A stretch of DNA of 38,258 nucleotides from the NCBI GenBank assembly GCA_016290145.1, contig JAEESX010000007.1, positions 1-38,258 on the forward strand. Direction: 5' to 3'. A program made the translations under genes and the position numbers. This document shows positions 17,473 through 25,437 of the stretch, piece after piece. Under the pieces are notes generated by a model that worked only from the letters and a program-made list of their open reading frames with translations, ran no database searches and had not been told where the DNA came from. The first letter of the stretch is position 1, and every line of letters begins with the position of its first letter. This DNA comes from Caryophanales bacterium (GTDB lineage Bacteria > Bacillota_I > Bacilli_A > RFN20 > CAG-826).

Positions 17473-19449
17473 ATGAACAAAAAAATTGACGAACTATCAG
17501 TAGCAACCATCAGATCTTTATGTATCGACACCATTAACAAAGCCAATTCTGGTCACCCAGGTATGGCATTAGGTAGCGCACCTATCTTGTACACATTATG
17601 GACACGCCACTTAGTTGCTGACCCAAAAGACCCAGAGTGGTTCAACCGTGACCGTTTCGTATTATCCGCAGGTCATGCTTCATCATTGTTATATACAATG
17701 TTGCACTTATCCGGATACGAAGTGAGCCTTGACGATTTAAAACAATTCCGCCAACTCGGTTCCTTAACACCAGGTCACCCAGAATATCACTGGACAAAAG
17801 GTGTTGATGCCACAAGTGGTCCTTTAGGACAAGGTATCGCACAAGCCGTTGGTATGGCTATGGCAGAAGAAAGTGTCAGAGCTAACTACAACGATGGCGA
17901 AAAGATTATGAACCATTACACATACGTCTTATGTGGCGATGGCTGCTTACAAGAAGGTATTTCTCAAGAAGCAATCTCATTAGCAGGTCACCAAAAATTA
18001 AATAAATTAATTTTATTCTATGACGCCAACCAAGTTACACTCGATGGTGCTCTCGACTTATCATTCTCTGAACAAGTCAAAGCCCGTTTCATCGCTAGTG
18101 AATGGAATGTCTTAGAAGTCGCCGATGGCAATGATATCGAAGCAATCGATAAAGCAATCGTGGAAGCTAAGAAGAGCAAAGACAAACCAACCATGATTCT
18201 TATCCATACCGTTATCGGCTATGGCTCCGCTAAACAAGGAACGAGCAAAGTCCATGGTTCTCCTTTAGGAGCAGAAGATGGCAAACACGCCAAAGTCGAT
18301 GTTTATGGCTTTGATCACGAAGACTTCTTTATTCCTGAAGAAGTTAAGGAACAATTTGAAAAGACATTTATCGCTCGTGGTACAAAAGCACACGAAGAAT
18401 ACAAGAAAGCATTTGCCGCTTATAGCGAAAAGCACAAAGACGATGCTGTTAGATTTGAATCCTTAATCAATCTCAGCGTTGATGAATACTTACCAAAAGT
18501 TATGCCAGAATTCGTCGCTGGCAGTTCAACATCAACACGTGTCGCTTCCGGTAAAGCATTAAATGCTTATATGCTCAATTTACCAAACTTAGTTGGTGGT
18601 TCCGCAGACGTCGCTGGTTCAGTTATGACCAAACTCGATGGTGGCGTGGACTTCACACCTTCTCATAGAGAAGGACACAATGTGAACTGGGGTATCCGTG
18701 AATTCGCAATGGCGAGCGCACAAAATGGTATGCTCTTACACGGTGGTTTACGTACATATGTTGGCTGTTTCGCAGTCTTCGCTGACTATATGAAAGCCGC
18801 AATCCGTATGGCAGCATTAAGCCACTTACCAGCCATTTACTTATTCTCCCATGACTCAATCGCCGTCGGTGAAGATGGTCCAACACATCAACCAATCGAA
18901 CAATTAGCTATGCTAAGAAGCATTCCAAATATGCGTGTTATCCGTCCATGTGATGAAAGAGAAACCTACGCCGCTTGGTGTGAAGCTCTTAAATCCAAAA
19001 AGACACCAACCGCATTGATCCTCTCAAGACAAAACCTCCCATTATTAGAAGGCAGTTCCGCAGAAGGATTAGCTAAGGGTGCTTACATCGTTTCTAAAGA
19101 AAGCAAGAAAGCTCAATTAGAATTAATCGCCACAGGCAGTGAAGTCAGCTTAGCAGTTGAAGCACAAAAACTTCTAAAAGAAGAAGGCATCGATGTGAGA
19201 GTTATCTCTATGCCAAGCTGGGAATTATTCGCTGAACAAGATGAAGAATACAAGAAATCCGTCCTTTCCTTAGATTGGGATAAGAGAGTTTCCGTCGAAA
19301 TGCTCTCCACATTCGGTTGGGATAGATACGCCAAACACCATATGGGTCTTGATTCATTCGGCGCATCCGCACCTGCAAAAGATGTGATCAACAAATTCGA
19401 ATTCACTCCTGCAAAACTTGCTGAGTTATGCAGAAGCATCGTTAGATAA
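17473..19449 (+). CDS. tkt: Transketolase
   Basis: Thiamine-diphosphate enzyme of the pentose phosphate pathway that moves two-carbon units between sugar phosphates. The full 658-residue length is normal. It shows N-terminal GHPGMALGSAP and DRFVLSAGHAS, the ThDP/metal motif GDGCLQEG...YDANQVTLDG, the central pyrimidine-domain region (REFAMASAQNG) and VGEDGPTHQP. Ribosome-binding site AAGGAG precedes the ATG. It appears to be a single-gene unit with a terminator behind it. It makes glyceraldehyde-3-phosphate, a substrate of the dxs product encoded 3 kb downstream. Confidence 0.97.
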   Translation: MNKKIDELSVATIRSLCIDTINKANSGHPGMALGSAPILYTLWTRHLVADPKDPEWFNRDRFVLSAGHASSLLYTMLHLSGYEVSLDDLKQFRQLGSLTPGHPEYHWTKGVDATSGPLGQGIAQAVGMAMAEESVRANYNDGEKIMNHYTYVLCGDGCLQEGISQEAISLAGHQKLNKLILFYDANQVTLDGALDLSFSEQVKARFIASEWNVLEVADGNDIEAIDKAIVEAKKSKDKPTMILIHTVIGYGSAKQGTSKVHGSPLGAEDGKHAKVDVYGFDHEDFFIPEEVKEQFEKTFIARGTKAHEEYKKAFAAYSEKHKDDAVRFESLINLSVDEYLPKVMPEFVAGSSTSTRVASGKALNAYMLNLPNLVGGSADVAGSVMTKLDGGVDFTPSHREGHNVNWGIREFAMASAQNGMLLHGGLRTYVGCFAVFADYMKAAIRMAALSHLPAIYLFSHDSIAVGEDGPTHQPIEQLAMLRSIPNMRVIRPCDERETYAAWCEALKSKKTPTALILSRQNLPLLEGSSAEGLAKGAYIVSKESKKAQLELIATGSEVSLAVEAQKLLKEEGIDVRVISMPSWELFAEQDEEYKKSVLSLDWDKRVSVEMLSTFGWDRYAKHHMGLDSFGASAPAKDVINKFEFTPAKLAELCRSIVR

Positions 19450-19468
19450 CGATAAATCATAAAAGAAG

Positions 19469-19500
19469 AAGCAGTGGTTCATCCATTGCTTTTTTCTTTT
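19469..19500 (+). terminator. Rho-independent terminator after tkt
   Basis: AAGCAGTGG, loop TTCAT, CCATTGCTT (9 bp with one G-T pair), then TTTTTCTTTT. Confidence 0.88.
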
Positions 19501-19521
19501 TATATGAAAAAACGTGTTTTG

Positions 19522-19550
19522 TTGCTTGTTTTCTATATTTAATATATAGT
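19522..19550 (+). promoter_or_regulatory. Promoter for the Asp23-nusB-xse-dxs operon
   Basis: TTGCTT (19522-19527), 17-base spacer, TATAGT (19545-19550). Predicted start near 19557 leaves a leader of only about 12 nt that begins at the AGG of the ribosome-binding site. Confidence 0.65.
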
Positions 19551-19568
19551 ATTGAAGAGGCAACAGTT

Positions 19569-19910
19569 ATGGCAAATTACGTTTACTTAGATGACTATTC
19601 CAAGAAGGGCAAACTCGGTATCTCATATCGTGTTTTTGACCAACTAGTCACATCTACTTTAATGAATATTAAAGGTATCTCTAAATCAGAAAAACTCATG
19701 AAGAGATTCCAATTCATGAGACTTAATAAGCCAGTGCAAACATACATCCACAAAGATATTGTTTATGTTTTGATCTATATTGATGTTGCCAAAGGCAAAA
19801 ATATCCAAGATGTCGTTTCTGAGATTCAAAAGGAAGTTTATAACTCCCTCTTCTTAATCACAGAACAAATCCCTGTTAATGTCCAAGTGAGAGTGCAATC
19901 AATTATCTAA
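19569..19910 (+). CDS. Asp23/Gls24 family envelope-stress protein (YqhY-like)
   Basis: Small cytoplasmic Asp23/Gls24 (DUF322) protein, 113 residues. The layout matches: a GKLGISYRVFDQLVTSTL start, a central VYVLIYIDV strand segment, IQDVVSEIQKEVYNSL, and an ITEQIPVNVQVRVQSI end, typical of this fold. In B. subtilis the homologue yqhY sits just before nusB and has been linked to lipid (acetyl-CoA carboxylase) homeostasis. The same place before nusB here suggests that orthologue rather than general-stress Asp23. The ATG follows GAAGAGG. The next gene starts one base after its stop, so the two may work together. Confidence 0.85.
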   Translation: MANYVYLDDYSKKGKLGISYRVFDQLVTSTLMNIKGISKSEKLMKRFQFMRLNKPVQTYIHKDIVYVLIYIDVAKGKNIQDVVSEIQKEVYNSLFLITEQIPVNVQVRVQSII

Positions 19911-19911
19911 C

Positions 19912-20556
19912 ATGGGATTATTCTTTAACCGCAAAAACCGCCAAAGAGAGGTGTCATATGTCGACTTGCATAATAATGCAGTCATCCGTTATCGCCGCGC
20001 CTGCAAAGCGTTCGTTTGGGCAGGCATAGCGAATTTTGTTGGCATCCTTGTTGGTGTCATTCAGCATTACACAATCCAAGGTGAAGCGGAAAATCCTGTT
20101 TCCTATTGGCTCTGCTTCGGTACAGGCGAGTTCCTATATACACTCTTCGAACAGATGAAGATGGATGTCAATATGCTAGCCATATATTGGGTGCTAGTGG
20201 GACTCATCGCTGTAGCCTTAACAGTAGGGGCAACACTTCTTGGTGTATATTCTTCCCAAGGGAAGAAGAAAGTCCTCATCGCCATGGTTATTACTTATGG
20301 TGTTGACTGGATCTTCACATTCCTCAAGTCATTCATCTTCTATTCCAGAGATGGACTTGTTGGTTTATTGGTTAGCGTTGGTGTACACGTGATAGTCTCA
20401 TTCTTCCTGATTATGGCGTTATACCAATACACCAATGTTATAAACATTGAAAAGAGATTCAAAGACATCCCAACCGTTGCGGAAGTAAAAGCAAAAAAAG
20501 AACAAGAAAAATTACAAAGTGAAAGCGAGGAAAAAGAAGATGAGCACAAGTCGTAA
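19912..20556 (+). CDS. Multi-span membrane protein of unknown function, partner of Asp23-like gene
   Basis: I do not recognise a family. The 214-residue protein has a basic cytoplasmic start, about five hydrophobic segments (roughly 34-55, 62-82, 86-115, 119-145, 148-176) and a charged C-terminal tail rich in K, E and S. There is no signal peptide or catalytic motif. It has no Shine-Dalgarno and starts one base after the Asp23-like stop, which suggests translational coupling. In staphylococci and streptococci, Asp23 is tethered to the membrane by the small protein AmaP. This larger protein could play a similar anchor role, but no AmaP similarity is visible. Its end overlaps nusB by 17 bases. 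Confidence 0.8.
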   Translation: MGLFFNRKNRQREVSYVDLHNNAVIRYRRACKAFVWAGIANFVGILVGVIQHYTIQGEAENPVSYWLCFGTGEFLYTLFEQMKMDVNMLAIYWVLVGLIAVALTVGATLLGVYSSQGKKKVLIAMVITYGVDWIFTFLKSFIFYSRDGLVGLLVSVGVHVIVSFFLIMALYQYTNVINIEKRFKDIPTVAEVKAKKEQEKLQSESEEKEDEHKS

Positions 20557-20956
20557 TCAACAACACTATATAATCATGACCGTTATTTATAACGAGTTAA
20601 ATGACTTTGCCATGAATGGTGGAAAGGTTTTTCGTGACGCTCGTGATTTAACAAGCGAGTTATGCGAGCAACCATACGAAGAAGTCGATAACTTCATCAA
20701 GCAATCCATCGCTGCTTCTTTACAGAACTATGGCGAAATCGTCAAAGCTTTTACTCCTTACCTCAAGAACTGGACATGGGATAGACTCCCATTATTAACC
20801 AGAGCCATTTTAGTGATGTCCTACGCTCACTTCTACTATGTAGAAAAAGTCGAAAAGAAAATCGTTATTAATACCGCTGTCACATTAGCGAAGAAATATA
20901 TCGAAGAAAAACAAGCCAAGTTTATTAACGCAATACTTGATGGAGTCCTCAAATAG
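20540..20956 (+). CDS. nusB: Transcription antitermination protein NusB
   Basis: RNA-binding partner of NusE (S10) in rRNA antitermination. The all-helical 138-residue protein shows the typical C-terminal half: NWTWDRLPLLTRAILVMSYAHF, then IVINTAVTLAKKYIEEKQAKFINAILDGVL. I start it at ATG 20540 behind GAGGA. The ORF-track GTG at 20519 would add a lysine-rich extension inside the upstream gene. xseA starts directly after the stop. NusB next to xseA/xseB is the Bacillus order, here without folD. Confidence 0.92.
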   Translation: MSTSRNQQHYIIMTVIYNELNDFAMNGGKVFRDARDLTSELCEQPYEEVDNFIKQSIAASLQNYGEIVKAFTPYLKNWTWDRLPLLTRAILVMSYAHFYYVEKVEKKIVINTAVTLAKKYIEEKQAKFINAILDGVLK

Positions 20957-22093
20957 ATGATCGGTGAACGCAACATTTATTCAGTAAGCGATGTTAACCG
21001 TTATATCAAATCCGTCATTTCTCAAGACGAGAACTTAAAGTTCATCTCTGTCAGAGGAGAGCTAAGCAACTTCAAGCACGGTGCTAACGGTCATCTTTAT
21101 TTTTCTTTGAAAGATAAAGACTCACTCATCAACTGCGCAATGTTTGCGACATACGCGAATAAACTCGCCTTTGATCCAAAAGATGGAGATGAAGTCGTGG
21201 TCTTAGCTAGCGTAGATGTCTATACCGCAAGAGGCACTTATCAATTAATTGCTTATGAAATGAATGAAATTGGTCAAGGCGAAATGCTCTTACAACTAGA
21301 AATTCTCAAGAAAGCACTCCAAAAAGAAGGCCTCTTCGATGTTTCTAGGAAAAGAGATATAAATATCTACCCTCGTGCCATTGGCGTCATAACAGCGAAG
21401 AATGGTGCCGCTGTTAGGGATATAGTGACAAATATTAAGCGTCGTTATCCAATCGCAGACATTTATGTCTTCCCAAGCGCTGTGCAAGGCGCAGATGCAC
21501 CTAAAGAACTTCTAAAAGCATTCCAGAAATCGCAAGAATACGATTTAGACACACTCATCATTGGGCGTGGCGGGGGCGCTAGTGAAGATTTAAGCGCATT
21601 TAACGACGAAACACTAGTGAGGGCGATTGCTAATAGCAAAATGCCTGTAATTGCTGCCGTAGGGCACGAAATTGACGTAACACTCGTGGACTACGTAGCG
21701 GATAAACGTGCCAGTACCCCAACAGGTGCTGCCGAACTCGCAACCGTAGATATGCGCGAAATCATTCAGAACTTCCAAGACTCCATTGATACAATGAATA
21801 GATCCTTAAGAGAACAAGTGAATGATATGAAAGATGATGTGGCTTCACTTAGTGAAGAACTATATGAAGCGATGCAAGATAAGTTAGATTATCTCGCAAG
21901 AGAAATTAAAGGCCGCAAGGATCAATTAGAAGCATTGAATCCAAAGCAAGTTCTCAATCGTGGCTATTCAATATCCATGAATGAGAAAGGCCAAGTGGTG
22001 AGCTCTGTTAAAGATGTAAAACCAGGTGAAAAGATTAAAACATCCTTAAAGGATGGTAGTGTGACGAGCACTGTTGAAAGTGTGGAGGACTAG
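20957..22093 (+). CDS. xseA: Exodeoxyribonuclease VII large subunit
   Basis: Catalytic subunit of ExoVII, which degrades single-stranded DNA from both ends. It shows an N-terminal OB fold (ISVRGELSNFKHGANGHLYFSLKD), the catalytic core (IGVITAKNGAAVRDI, IIGRGGGASEDLSAFNDE, AAVGHEIDVTLVDYVADKRASTPTGAAEL), a coiled-coil stretch and the C-terminal LNRGYSI segment. At 378 residues it is about 70 shorter than the B. subtilis protein. The loss seems to lie in the coiled coil that carries XseB subunits. The ATG is immediately after the nusB stop. Confidence 0.96.
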   Translation: MIGERNIYSVSDVNRYIKSVISQDENLKFISVRGELSNFKHGANGHLYFSLKDKDSLINCAMFATYANKLAFDPKDGDEVVVLASVDVYTARGTYQLIAYEMNEIGQGEMLLQLEILKKALQKEGLFDVSRKRDINIYPRAIGVITAKNGAAVRDIVTNIKRRYPIADIYVFPSAVQGADAPKELLKAFQKSQEYDLDTLIIGRGGGASEDLSAFNDETLVRAIANSKMPVIAAVGHEIDVTLVDYVADKRASTPTGAAELATVDMREIIQNFQDSIDTMNRSLREQVNDMKDDVASLSEELYEAMQDKLDYLAREIKGRKDQLEALNPKQVLNRGYSISMNEKGQVVSSVKDVKPGEKIKTSLKDGSVTSTVESVED

Positions 22094-22096
22094 TAT

Positions 22097-22297
22097 ATGA
22101 GTGAAAAGAAAATTGACTTCGCAAAAGAAATTGAAAGACTAGATGAGATTGTAAATGAAGTCTCCTCTAAGGCTTTACCACTCGAAGAAAGCCTCAAATT
22201 ATACGAAGAAGGCAACAATATTATTAAGAAACTAGAAGAGGCTTTGAAGGAAGCTTCTGAAAAAGTCGAACAAATTGTAAGTATCGAAGATAAGTAA
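22097..22297 (+). CDS. xseB: Exodeoxyribonuclease VII small subunit
   Basis: Small helical partner of XseA, 66 residues, normal size. Pattern FAKEIERLDEIVNEV...LPLEESLKLYEEGNNIIKK is typical of the family. Strong GGAGG site inside the end of xseA, three bases between stop and start. The usual ispA gene is missing between xseB and dxs. Confidence 0.93.
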   Translation: MSEKKIDFAKEIERLDEIVNEVSSKALPLEESLKLYEEGNNIIKKLEEALKEASEKVEQIVSIEDK

Positions 22298-22303
22298 TTC
22301 AAA

Positions 22304-22331
22304 ATAGTAAATTATTAGTAGATTATCAGTA
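22304..22331 (+). repeat. Three 11-base-period direct repeats (ATAGTA, TTAGTA, TCAGTA) upstream of dxs
   Basis: Cores at 22304, 22315 and 22326 lie between the xseB stop and the dxs ATG at 22338. The shared core is NNAGTA and the spacing is exactly 11. The position is where a dxs promoter would be (weak TTCAAA, 17 bases, GATTAT), so a regulator could act here. Confidence 0.5.
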
Positions 22332-22337
22332 TAGGTT

Positions 22338-24188
22338 ATGGCCAAGAAAAAAGAGCTTAGACATGTGAATATTGCTGAGATTAAGGACCCAACATTCCTT
22401 AAAGAACTTTCATATAAGGAATTAGACCTCCTCAGTAAAGATATCTGCAACTATATCGTAGATATGACTGCGATTAATGGTGGACATCTTTCCAGCAACC
22501 TCGGCGTTATTGATGCGACAATAGCCATGTGTCGTACTTTTGACTTTAGTCAAGATAAACTCATCTTTGACGTTGGCCACCAATGCTACACATATAAAAT
22601 TCTTACCGGTCGTTCTTTAGAACGTTTAAGAAAATCCGATGGTGTATCCGGATTCCAAAAACTATCTGAATCACCATACGATCATTTTGAATGTGGACAT
22701 AGTTCCACATCAATCTCTGTCGCTAAGGGTATGGCGGTCGCCAGAGACCTTAATAAAGAGAATTATGATATCATCGCATTCATTGGTGATGCGAGTATCG
22801 CAAATGGTTTAGCCTTTGAAGGCTTGAACAACCTCGCAAATGGCGAAAACAAGGTGATTATCATATTAAATGATAACGATATGTCTATTACTAAACCTGT
22901 TGGTGGTTTAGCTAAGACATTTAGAAAACTTTCCAACTCATCCTTATACCGTCGTAGCAAACACGCATACCAACGTGTCATGAAGAAGACAAGATTCGGC
23001 CGTTGGATCTTAGGATGGACAGGAAAGATTAAAAACTGGTTCAAACGTCATGTTATGGCGATGAATATCTTTGATAACATCGGAATTACATATATCGGTC
23101 CAGTTGATGGTCATAACATTAAAGCTATGGAAGCAGCCTTTAAAAAGGCTAAGAACTATGAGAAGTCTTCAATCATCCATATTAAGACAATCAAAGGTAA
23201 AGGTTATAAGTACGCAGAAAACGATGACTCCGGCAAATGGCATGGTGTTGGTAGTTTTGATAAAGAATCGGGCAAGGTCAATAAAGATGAAAAATTGGTG
23301 TCTTGGTCCACTATTTATAGCAAAGCTATATTAGAAGAAATGAGCGAAAATCCAAATGCTGTCGCAGTTATTCCTGCTACTGCAGTCGGAAGCGAACTTC
23401 AACCAGTCTTCGAATTATATCCAACACGTGCGTACGATGTTGGCATCGCTGAAGAACACGCTCTGACTATGTCAGGTGGTCTTGCCGCTAGCGGAAAACA
23501 CCCAATCGTTTCTATCTATTCAACTTTCCTCCAAAGAGCGTTTGATGAACTCAGTCACGATATCGCTAGAATGAATCTTAACACAACTATCTTAATTGAC
23601 CGTGCTGGTTTAGTCGGTGAAGACGGCAATACACACCAAGGCATCTATGATGAGTCATTCCTTTTAGCTACACCAAATACTGTTGTGGCAATGGCTTCTA
23701 GAGAAAGTGAAGCCTATGGCTTATTCAAAGAATCCTTTAATAACCATGGTGTATTCTGCATCCGTTATCCACGTTCCAAGTTGGTGCCAACTGGTGCTAA
23801 AGAAGAACTTTCCTTTGGAAAATGGAAGAAAGAACTCTCTGGTAAGGACACAGCAATCGTTTCTGTCGGTCCATTAACTTTAGATCTTAAGAAACTCCTC
23901 GAAGAAAATAAAAAGGAAGTCTCCTTATATAACGCAATTTACATGAAACCTATGGATGAGGAACTCATCTCCAAGGAAATCATGAATAATAAACGAGTCA
24001 TCATCTATGATGCTTACTCAGTGGAAAACGGATTCGCTCAATACTTAAGCGTGAAATTAATCTCCTTAGGCTATAAGGGCGAAATCATCATTAAATCCAT
24101 CCCTGATGAATTCGTGGATCACGCATCTATCAATGAACAACTCGATAAATTTGCTCTTCAACCGGAAGATATTTTGAAATTGTTATAA
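22338..24188 (+). CDS. dxs: 1-deoxy-D-xylulose-5-phosphate synthase
   Basis: First enzyme of the DXP (MEP) isoprenoid pathway: joins pyruvate and glyceraldehyde-3-phosphate using thiamine diphosphate. The 616-residue protein shows HLSSNLGV, IFDVGHQCYTYKILTGR, the ThDP motif GDASIANGLAFEGLNN...NDNDMSI, VGIAEEHALTMSGGLA and RAGLVGEDGNTHQG, then a C-terminal transketolase-type domain. The motif starts GDAS where GDGA is usual. The ATG has only a weak AGG. It indicates that this cell makes isoprenoids by the DXP route. Confidence 0.96.
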   Translation: MAKKKELRHVNIAEIKDPTFLKELSYKELDLLSKDICNYIVDMTAINGGHLSSNLGVIDATIAMCRTFDFSQDKLIFDVGHQCYTYKILTGRSLERLRKSDGVSGFQKLSESPYDHFECGHSSTSISVAKGMAVARDLNKENYDIIAFIGDASIANGLAFEGLNNLANGENKVIIILNDNDMSITKPVGGLAKTFRKLSNSSLYRRSKHAYQRVMKKTRFGRWILGWTGKIKNWFKRHVMAMNIFDNIGITYIGPVDGHNIKAMEAAFKKAKNYEKSSIIHIKTIKGKGYKYAENDDSGKWHGVGSFDKESGKVNKDEKLVSWSTIYSKAILEEMSENPNAVAVIPATAVGSELQPVFELYPTRAYDVGIAEEHALTMSGGLAASGKHPIVSIYSTFLQRAFDELSHDIARMNLNTTILIDRAGLVGEDGNTHQGIYDESFLLATPNTVVAMASRESEAYGLFKESFNNHGVFCIRYPRSKLVPTGAKEELSFGKWKKELSGKDTAIVSVGPLTLDLKKLLEENKKEVSLYNAIYMKPMDEELISKEIMNNKRVIIYDAYSVENGFAQYLSVKLISLGYKGEIIIKSIPDEFVDHASINEQLDKFALQPEDILKLL

Positions 24189-24193
24189 TTTGG

Positions 24194-24223
24194 TTAACAT
24201 AATCTAATAGCCCATTATATAAT
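24194..24223 (+). promoter_or_regulatory. Leaderless promoter of dinB-xerD, containing a XerD half-site
   Basis: TTAACA (24194-24199), 18-base spacer, TATAAT (24218-24223), then 8 bases to the dinB ATG. RNA synthesis should begin at or within two bases of the start codon. The -35 lies in GGTTAACATAA (24192-24202), identical to the XerD-arm side of the dif site at 28370. Confidence 0.65.
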
Positions 24224-24231
24224 AATGCTGT

Positions 24232-25437
24232 ATGAGTAAAGTTATTGTTCACATTGACTTGAACGCCTTTTTCGTTCGTTGCGAAGAAATAAAGGATCCA
24301 AGTTTAGAGAATAAAGCTGTCGCTATCGGACATGAAGGACGAGGCGGAATTGTTTCTACGTGTTCATATGAAGCGCGTAAATTTGGTGTTTCTAGTGGAA
24401 TGCCAATGTTCAAAGCTAAACAACTTTGCCCACATCTTATTATTAAACCTGTGGATTTCCGCTTTTATTCGGCCCTCAGCGACCAATTTAAGAAGTTTGT
24501 GAAGCGTTATACCCCCAAGGTGGAAGAGGCCTCGGTAGACGAGTGTTTCGCAGATTTCACGGAAGTTATTAAAAAAGAGAAAGACGCAGTTGGCTTTTTC
24601 AAGAAGCTCCAACAAGACTTATATAAAGAAACAAAATTGAAGTGTTCCATAGGAATCGCACCTACCAAGTTCTTAGCGAAAATGGGTAGCGATTATAAGA
24701 AACCTATGGGTATCACTATTATCAGAAAGAGCGATATTGCGAAGATTTTATATCCACTATCTTTAGATAGTATGTTCGGAATAGGTAAGAAAACCGCCCC
24801 TAGATTAAAAGCCATGGGCATTAAGACCATCGGTGATTTAGCTGCGCTTTGTAATTCTGATGATCCTAAACTCCAAGAAGAACTCGGAAAATTCTTCGTT
24901 GTTATTAAAGATTGGATTAACGGACGCGGTTCAGATGAGGTCTACACTGATGCCTGGAATCCAAAATCTATTGGTAACTCAACAACTTTGATGGAGGATA
25001 CCTCTAATCACGAACTCATCTCCACCACTTTTAGATATTTATCTAAGGAAGTTTCAGAACGGGCCATTAGAGAGAACAAACTAGGTCCGACCATACAAAT
25101 AGTCGTCAAAGAGGCTGAGATGGCTGAGAACGGCTTCAAAAGCCACAATAAATCGATTACATTATCTAATCCAACCAACAATGCTGAGGTTATCTACAAC
25201 ACAGCCATGGATTTATACGACAAATACTTCTCTAAGATGACTGTCCGACTTGTCGGAGTTACTTTGCAGAACTTAATAGATTCAAAAGATATCGCTATTC
25301 AGATGAGTTTATTCGATTATCAACTCCACGAAGAAGAAAGCAGTACAAAGCTTCTCATCAATGAGTTAAATAGAAAACTTAAGAAGAAAGCATTAATGCG
25401 AGCAAGCGAGGTGAAAAAAGATGATGGAAATAATTGA
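24232..25437 (+). CDS. dinB: DNA polymerase IV (Y-family)
   Basis: Error-prone translesion polymerase, 401 residues. Motifs: HIDLNAFFVRCEE (metal Asp and steric-gate aromatic; the usual second Asp is Asn), YEARKFGVSSGMP, the catalytic EEASVDECFADF, SIGIAPTKFLAKMGSDYKKP, a helix-hairpin-helix (FGIGKKTAPRLKAMGI) and the little-finger domain. Near the C-terminus QMSLF (from residue 357) is a good sliding-clamp binding motif. The gene begins directly after a strong promoter with no leader, and overlaps xerD by 17 bases. Confidence 0.95.
   Translation: MSKVIVHIDLNAFFVRCEEIKDPSLENKAVAIGHEGRGGIVSTCSYEARKFGVSSGMPMFKAKQLCPHLIIKPVDFRFYSALSDQFKKFVKRYTPKVEEASVDECFADFTEVIKKEKDAVGFFKKLQQDLYKETKLKCSIGIAPTKFLAKMGSDYKKPMGITIIRKSDIAKILYPLSLDSMFGIGKKTAPRLKAMGIKTIGDLAALCNSDDPKLQEELGKFFVVIKDWINGRGSDEVYTDAWNPKSIGNSTTLMEDTSNHELISTTFRYLSKEVSERAIRENKLGPTIQIVVKEAEMAENGFKSHNKSITLSNPTNNAEVIYNTAMDLYDKYFSKMTVRLVGVTLQNLIDSKDIAIQMSLFDYQLHEEESSTKLLINELNRKLKKKALMRASEVKKDDGNN

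Noticed and set aside
19504-19542. 12-residue ORF MKKRVLLLVFYI after the tkt terminator
   Set aside because: Overlaps the promoter of the Asp23 operon and lacks a ribosome-binding site.
24192-24219. Second dif site upstream of dinB
   Set aside because: Only the XerD-arm half matches; the other 11 bases (AGCCCATTATA) do not resemble a XerC arm, and a strong promoter explains the region.
25435-25437. Mycoplasma-type code (TGA = Trp)
   Set aside because: TGA ends dinB and the PemK-like gene in sensible places, and Trp codons are TGG throughout the genes read.
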